Assembly (NCBI GenBank): GCA_023401495.1
Contig: JAEXDU010000071.1
Coordinates: 1 to 7,519 of the forward strand
Source: Bacillota bacterium
Lineage (GTDB): Bacteria; Bacillota; Clostridia; Oscillospirales; Acutalibacteraceae
Reading direction: 5' to 3'
DNA length: 7,519 nucleotides
A program made the translations under genes and the position numbers. Shown here piece by piece: positions 5,402 to 7,519 of this stretch (within the stretch, counting starts at the first letter, position 1; every line of letters starts with the position of its first letter). The notes under the pieces were generated by a model that was not told the origin of the DNA, searched no databases, and saw only the letters and a program-made list of their open reading frames with translations.

Positions 5402-6823
5402 ATGAAAATCGCGGCGGCCTATATACGGGTTTCCACAGAAGATCAGGCCGAATACAGCCCGGACAGCCAGATTCGGCTGATCCGCGCTTATGCCGCGCGC
5501 AACGGAATGACAGTGCCGGATGAATACCTGTTCGCCGATGAGGGGATCAGCGGAAAATCAACAAAAAACCGCACCCAGTTCAATCGGATGATCGGGATCG
5601 CGAAGCGCAAGCCAAAACCGTTTGAAGCGATTCTGCTCTGGAAGTTCAGCCGGTTTGCGCGCAGCCGGCAGGACAGCATCGTGTATAAGACGATGCTGCG
5701 CAGGCAGCTGGGGATCGACGTGATCTCTATTACCGAAGCGCTCGGCGACGATAAAATGTCCATCCTGATGGAAGCAATCATCGAGGCCATGGATGAGTAT
5801 TACAGTATCAATCTGGCGGAGGAGGTCACCCGCGGGATGACCGAAAAGGCGGGTCGGGGCGAACCCGTCTCGATTCCGTCCTTCGGGTACGACATCATCG
5901 ATAAGCGGTATGTAATCCGGCCGGAGCAGGCGGAGATCGTACGCATGATTTTTGCGGATTATCTGTCCGGGATGGGGGCAACGGAAATCGCCCGGAAAAT
6001 CAACGCGATGGGTGTGCTGACGAACCGAAGAAATCTCTGGGCGGGCCGCACGGTGGATTATGTGCTGAATAACCCGGTGTATCTCGGTAAAATACGTTGG
6101 ACGCCGGGCGGGGCTGAGCAAAAGGACGGCGGCAGCCCTGAAAATGTTCTTCCGGGCCTGCATGAACCAATCATCGATCAGGCGATCTGGGATCTCGCGC
6201 AGCGACAGAAGAAGAGGTTGCAGAAGATTTATCCCAGATACTCGAGAAAGGCCTCGCCGCAGAGCGGAGCATATCTTCTGCGCGGGCTGGTTCGCTGCGG
6301 CGCGTGCGGCGGCACCCTTGCAAGGCTCGGCAAAGACAGCCTGCAGTGTGTCAATTATAATCACGGCCGGTGCAATGTATCCCACAGCATTTCCATCTCA
6401 AAGCTGAACGCCTTGGTTTTGGCCGGAATCCGGCAGGCGTTGGAAAGGGATACTTTTGTGCTGCACCTACACCCCACAGCAGCGGGTACGGATATTCGAG
6501 GGCTGGCGGAAAAAGCGCTGAGATACCAGCAGAACAGGCTTTTGCGCGCAAAAGAAGCGTATGCTTCAGGTGTCGATACGCTGGAGGAATACCGGGCGAA
6601 CAAAGAAAGCGTTCAGAACGAACTCCAGCGGATTCAGGAAGAGCTCACCGCCGTGCGGGAAGATCAGAGGGAAGAGCCGGGCCTTTCCAGGCAGAGCATT
6701 CTTGCCGTTCTGCAGGATCAAACAGCGGGAGCCGATATCAAAAATGAGCTGCTCCATTCATTTGTCGATCATATTGTATTTGATCGAAGGAACAGAACAA
6801 TCGAAATTGTATTTCGCCAGTAA
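5402..6823 (+). CDS. Large serine recombinase (SpoIVCA/integrase type)
   Basis: A site-specific DNA recombinase of the large serine family, which cuts both strands at two att sites through a serine-DNA intermediate and is the expected enzyme for excising this element. The 473 residues show a resolvase catalytic domain (about 3-145) with Ser11 in YIRVSTEDQ and the arginine-bearing motif LLWKFSRFARSRQDS at about 78-92. A recombinase DNA-binding domain follows (about 155-270, with GYDI and VLNNPVYLGK), then a zinc ribbon with Cys299, Cys302, Cys316 and Cys324. A coiled coil spans about 365-422, and the end, SFVDHIVFDRRNRTIEIVF, is typical. Nothing is truncated. GGAAGG at 5391-5396 precedes the ATG. 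The stop lies 4 bases before the right att arm, the usual place for an integrase gene. Closest in design to SpoIVCA of skin elements. Confidence 0.96.
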   Translation: MKIAAAYIRVSTEDQAEYSPDSQIRLIRAYAARNGMTVPDEYLFADEGISGKSTKNRTQFNRMIGIAKRKPKPFEAILLWKFSRFARSRQDSIVYKTMLRRQLGIDVISITEALGDDKMSILMEAIIEAMDEYYSINLAEEVTRGMTEKAGRGEPVSIPSFGYDIIDKRYVIRPEQAEIVRMIFADYLSGMGATEIARKINAMGVLTNRRNLWAGRTVDYVLNNPVYLGKIRWTPGGAEQKDGGSPENVLPGLHEPIIDQAIWDLAQRQKKRLQKIYPRYSRKASPQSGAYLLRGLVRCGACGGTLARLGKDSLQCVNYNHGRCNVSHSISISKLNALVLAGIRQALERDTFVLHLHPTAAGTDIRGLAEKALRYQQNRLLRAKEAYASGVDTLEEYRANKESVQNELQRIQEELTAVREDQREEPGLSRQSILAVLQDQTAGADIKNELLHSFVDHIVFDRRNRTIEIVFRQ

Positions 6824-6827
6824 AAAA

Positions 6828-6871
6828 GATACGTTTTTACAGTGTGGCGGGCCTGACGGGGAACTCGGCGC
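6828..6871 (+). other. attR: right junction of the cotJC intervening element
   Basis: The element arm is 6828-6848, the proposed crossover dinucleotide GG is 6849-6850 and the cotJC arm is 6851-6871. The element arm compared with the reverse complement of the left element arm (2312-2332) matches at 16 of 21 positions, including GATAC at the outer end, TTTT in the middle and TGTGGC next to the core. Joined, they form a 44-bp palindromic attP with central GG. The cotJC arms are much less symmetrical (8 of 21), as is usual for attB. Confidence 0.87.
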
Positions 6872-7358
6872 TTCTCTTCGCTATCTGAGTCAGCGGTACA
6901 CCATGCCGTATCCGGAGCTGAAAGCGATTTTAACGGATATCGGAACAGAAGAACTTGGGCATCTCGAGATGGTTGGCACCATCGTTTATCAGCTGACCCG
7001 CAACCTGACTCCGGAGCAGATCAAGGAGGCCGGGTTCGACTCCTATTTCGTCGATCACACCACGGGAATTTATCCGGTAGACGCCAGCGGCGTACCTTAT
7101 TCCGCGTCGACATTTGCGTCAAAGGGTGACCCGATTACCGATTTGCATGAGGATTTGGCAGCAGAACAAAAGGCCCGCACTACCTACGACAACATCCTTC
7201 GCTTCTGCGACGATCCCGATGTCATTGATCCCATCCGATTCCTGCGGCAGAGAGAAGTCGTTCATTATCAGCGCTTCGGTGAAGGCCTGCGAATCACCAC
7301 CGATCATCTGGACAGCAGGAACTTCTATGCGTTCAACCCGTCGTTTGACAAAAAATAA
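6851..7358 (+). pseudogene. cotJC: cotJC 3' portion (codons 33-199), separated from its start
   Basis: This encodes the bulk of CotJC, a ferritin-like dimanganese protein of the spore coat with presumed catalase activity. Homology resumes at DGELGASLRYLSQRY, exactly where the 5' part stops. Numbering the rejoined 199-residue protein, the predicted metal ligands are Glu35, Glu65, His68 (EELGHLEM), Glu136 (AAEQKARTTY) and His169 (VVHYQRF). The spacings agree with the ligands I recall for Lactobacillus plantarum Mn catalase (35, 66, 69, 148, 181). All five lie in this part. It has no ribosome binding site or own start; its frame is open upstream into the recombinase gene (from 6561) only by chance, so that longer frame should not be taken as a gene. 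The sequence has no stops or frameshifts, so it looks maintained rather than decaying. Confidence 0.92.
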
Positions 7359-7390
7359 CGGTGTTGGCGTATTACCCTGCGCATAACACA

Positions 7391-7449
7391 AAAGCCCCAT
7401 TCGCCAGACAGGATTTGACCGGTCTGTCGAATGGGGCTTTGTATGTTTT
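7391..7449 (+). terminator. Rho-independent terminator of the cotJ operon
   Basis: AAAGCCCCATTCG (7391-7403) pairs perfectly with CGAATGGGGCTTT (7428-7440), with inner CAGAC/GTCTG pairing (7405-7409 with 7422-7426), followed by GTATGTTTT. It begins 33 bases after the cotJC stop. The A-rich left flank is short, so leftward termination is less likely. Confidence 0.85.
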
Positions 7450-7456
7450 GAAGAAA

Positions 7457-7483
7457 CCAGATCAGAACGAAAGTCTGATCTGG
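7457..7483. repeat. Inverted repeat downstream of the cotJ terminator
   Basis: CCAGATCAGA (7457-7466) and TCTGATCTGG (7474-7483) form a perfect 10-bp stem with loop ACGAAAG, followed by ATCGGCTTTTCAG. It could be a second terminator or belong to a gene beyond the right edge. Nothing else is visible in the last bases. Confidence 0.55.
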
Positions 7484-7519
7484 ATCGGCTTTTCAGTATG
7501 TAAATAGAGCTTTTTCAAA

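Larger units (their letters stand above)
2310..6848 (+). mobile_element. 4,539-bp serine-recombinase intervening element inserted in cotJC
   Basis: The element separates codons 1-32 of cotJC from the rest of the gene. It carries, left to right, an alpha/beta hydrolase, a convergent peroxiredoxin, tspO, a small divergent protein and a large serine recombinase whose stop is 4 bases from the right att arm. Recombination at the shared 9-bp core would delete 4,539 bp and rejoin cotJC in frame. I see no capsid, tail, replication, lysis or conjugation genes, so it is not a recognisable prophage or ICE. The design matches skin-type elements of sporulation genes (sigK skin with SpoIVCA; SPbeta in spsM). 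Whether it is excised in development, or is simply parasitic cargo in a coat gene, is inference. The cargo's redox theme is noted separately. Confidence 0.88.

Noticed and set aside
5558..6385. 275-codon minus-strand frame opposite the recombinase
   Set aside because: It is a shadow of a well-supported recombinase gene with no recognisable product.
2310..6848. Prophage, insertion sequence or integrative conjugative element
   Set aside because: No structural phage, transposase, relaxase or replication genes; the ends fit serine integrase att sites rather than transposon inverted repeats with target duplication.

Overview
The window looks like a Gram-positive endospore-former of the class Clostridia, probably near the Oscillospiraceae/Ruminococcaceae. 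It carries the cotJ spore-coat operon, ribosome binding sites are strong AGGAGG types, base composition is moderately GC-rich, and the short CotJA domain ends in the TIFPDLDKPF-GKRG form I associate with clostridial homologues. The genus is an inference.

Layout. Positions 1-750 (minus strand) hold the first 250 codons of a drug-efflux-type major facilitator transporter that runs off the left edge. Upstream of it lie a good sigma-A-type promoter, a strong hairpin and a 41-codon reading frame with its own strong ribosome binding site, possibly a regulatory leader. From 1232 the cotJ operon reads rightward as overlapping genes. The first is a very unusual CotJA whose N-terminus is an array of exactly 60 tripeptide (9-bp) repeats. 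The second is CotJB. The third is CotJC, a manganese-catalase-like coat protein.

The central discovery is that cotJC is split. Codons 1-32 lie at 2220-2314, and the rest, with all five predicted metal ligands, lies 4.5 kb away at 6851-7358. Between them is a compact element of 4,539 bp. The junctions share the 9-bp sequence TGGCGGGCC in the same reading frame, so recombination between them would restore an uninterrupted 199-codon cotJC. Joining the two element ends also creates a 44-bp imperfect palindrome (16 of 21 positions matched per arm around a central GG), which is what an attP of a large serine integrase looks like. The recombinase gene itself (5402-6823) ends 4 bp before the right arm. 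This is the architecture of skin-like intervening elements that interrupt sporulation genes and are excised in the mother cell.

The cargo has no phage structural genes. It consists of an alpha/beta hydrolase (2490-3401, plus), a 1-Cys/Prx6-type peroxiredoxin (3487-4164, minus), a TspO/MBR membrane protein (4418-4891, plus), a small unrecognised protein (4968-5210, minus) and the recombinase. Peroxiredoxin and TspO suggest a redox or stress theme, which is striking in an element that disables a catalase-like gene. A candidate sigma-E-like promoter precedes the recombinase, and the small divergent protein is a speculative candidate for an excision partner. Rho-independent terminators close the hydrolase/peroxiredoxin pair, tspO and the cotJ operon.
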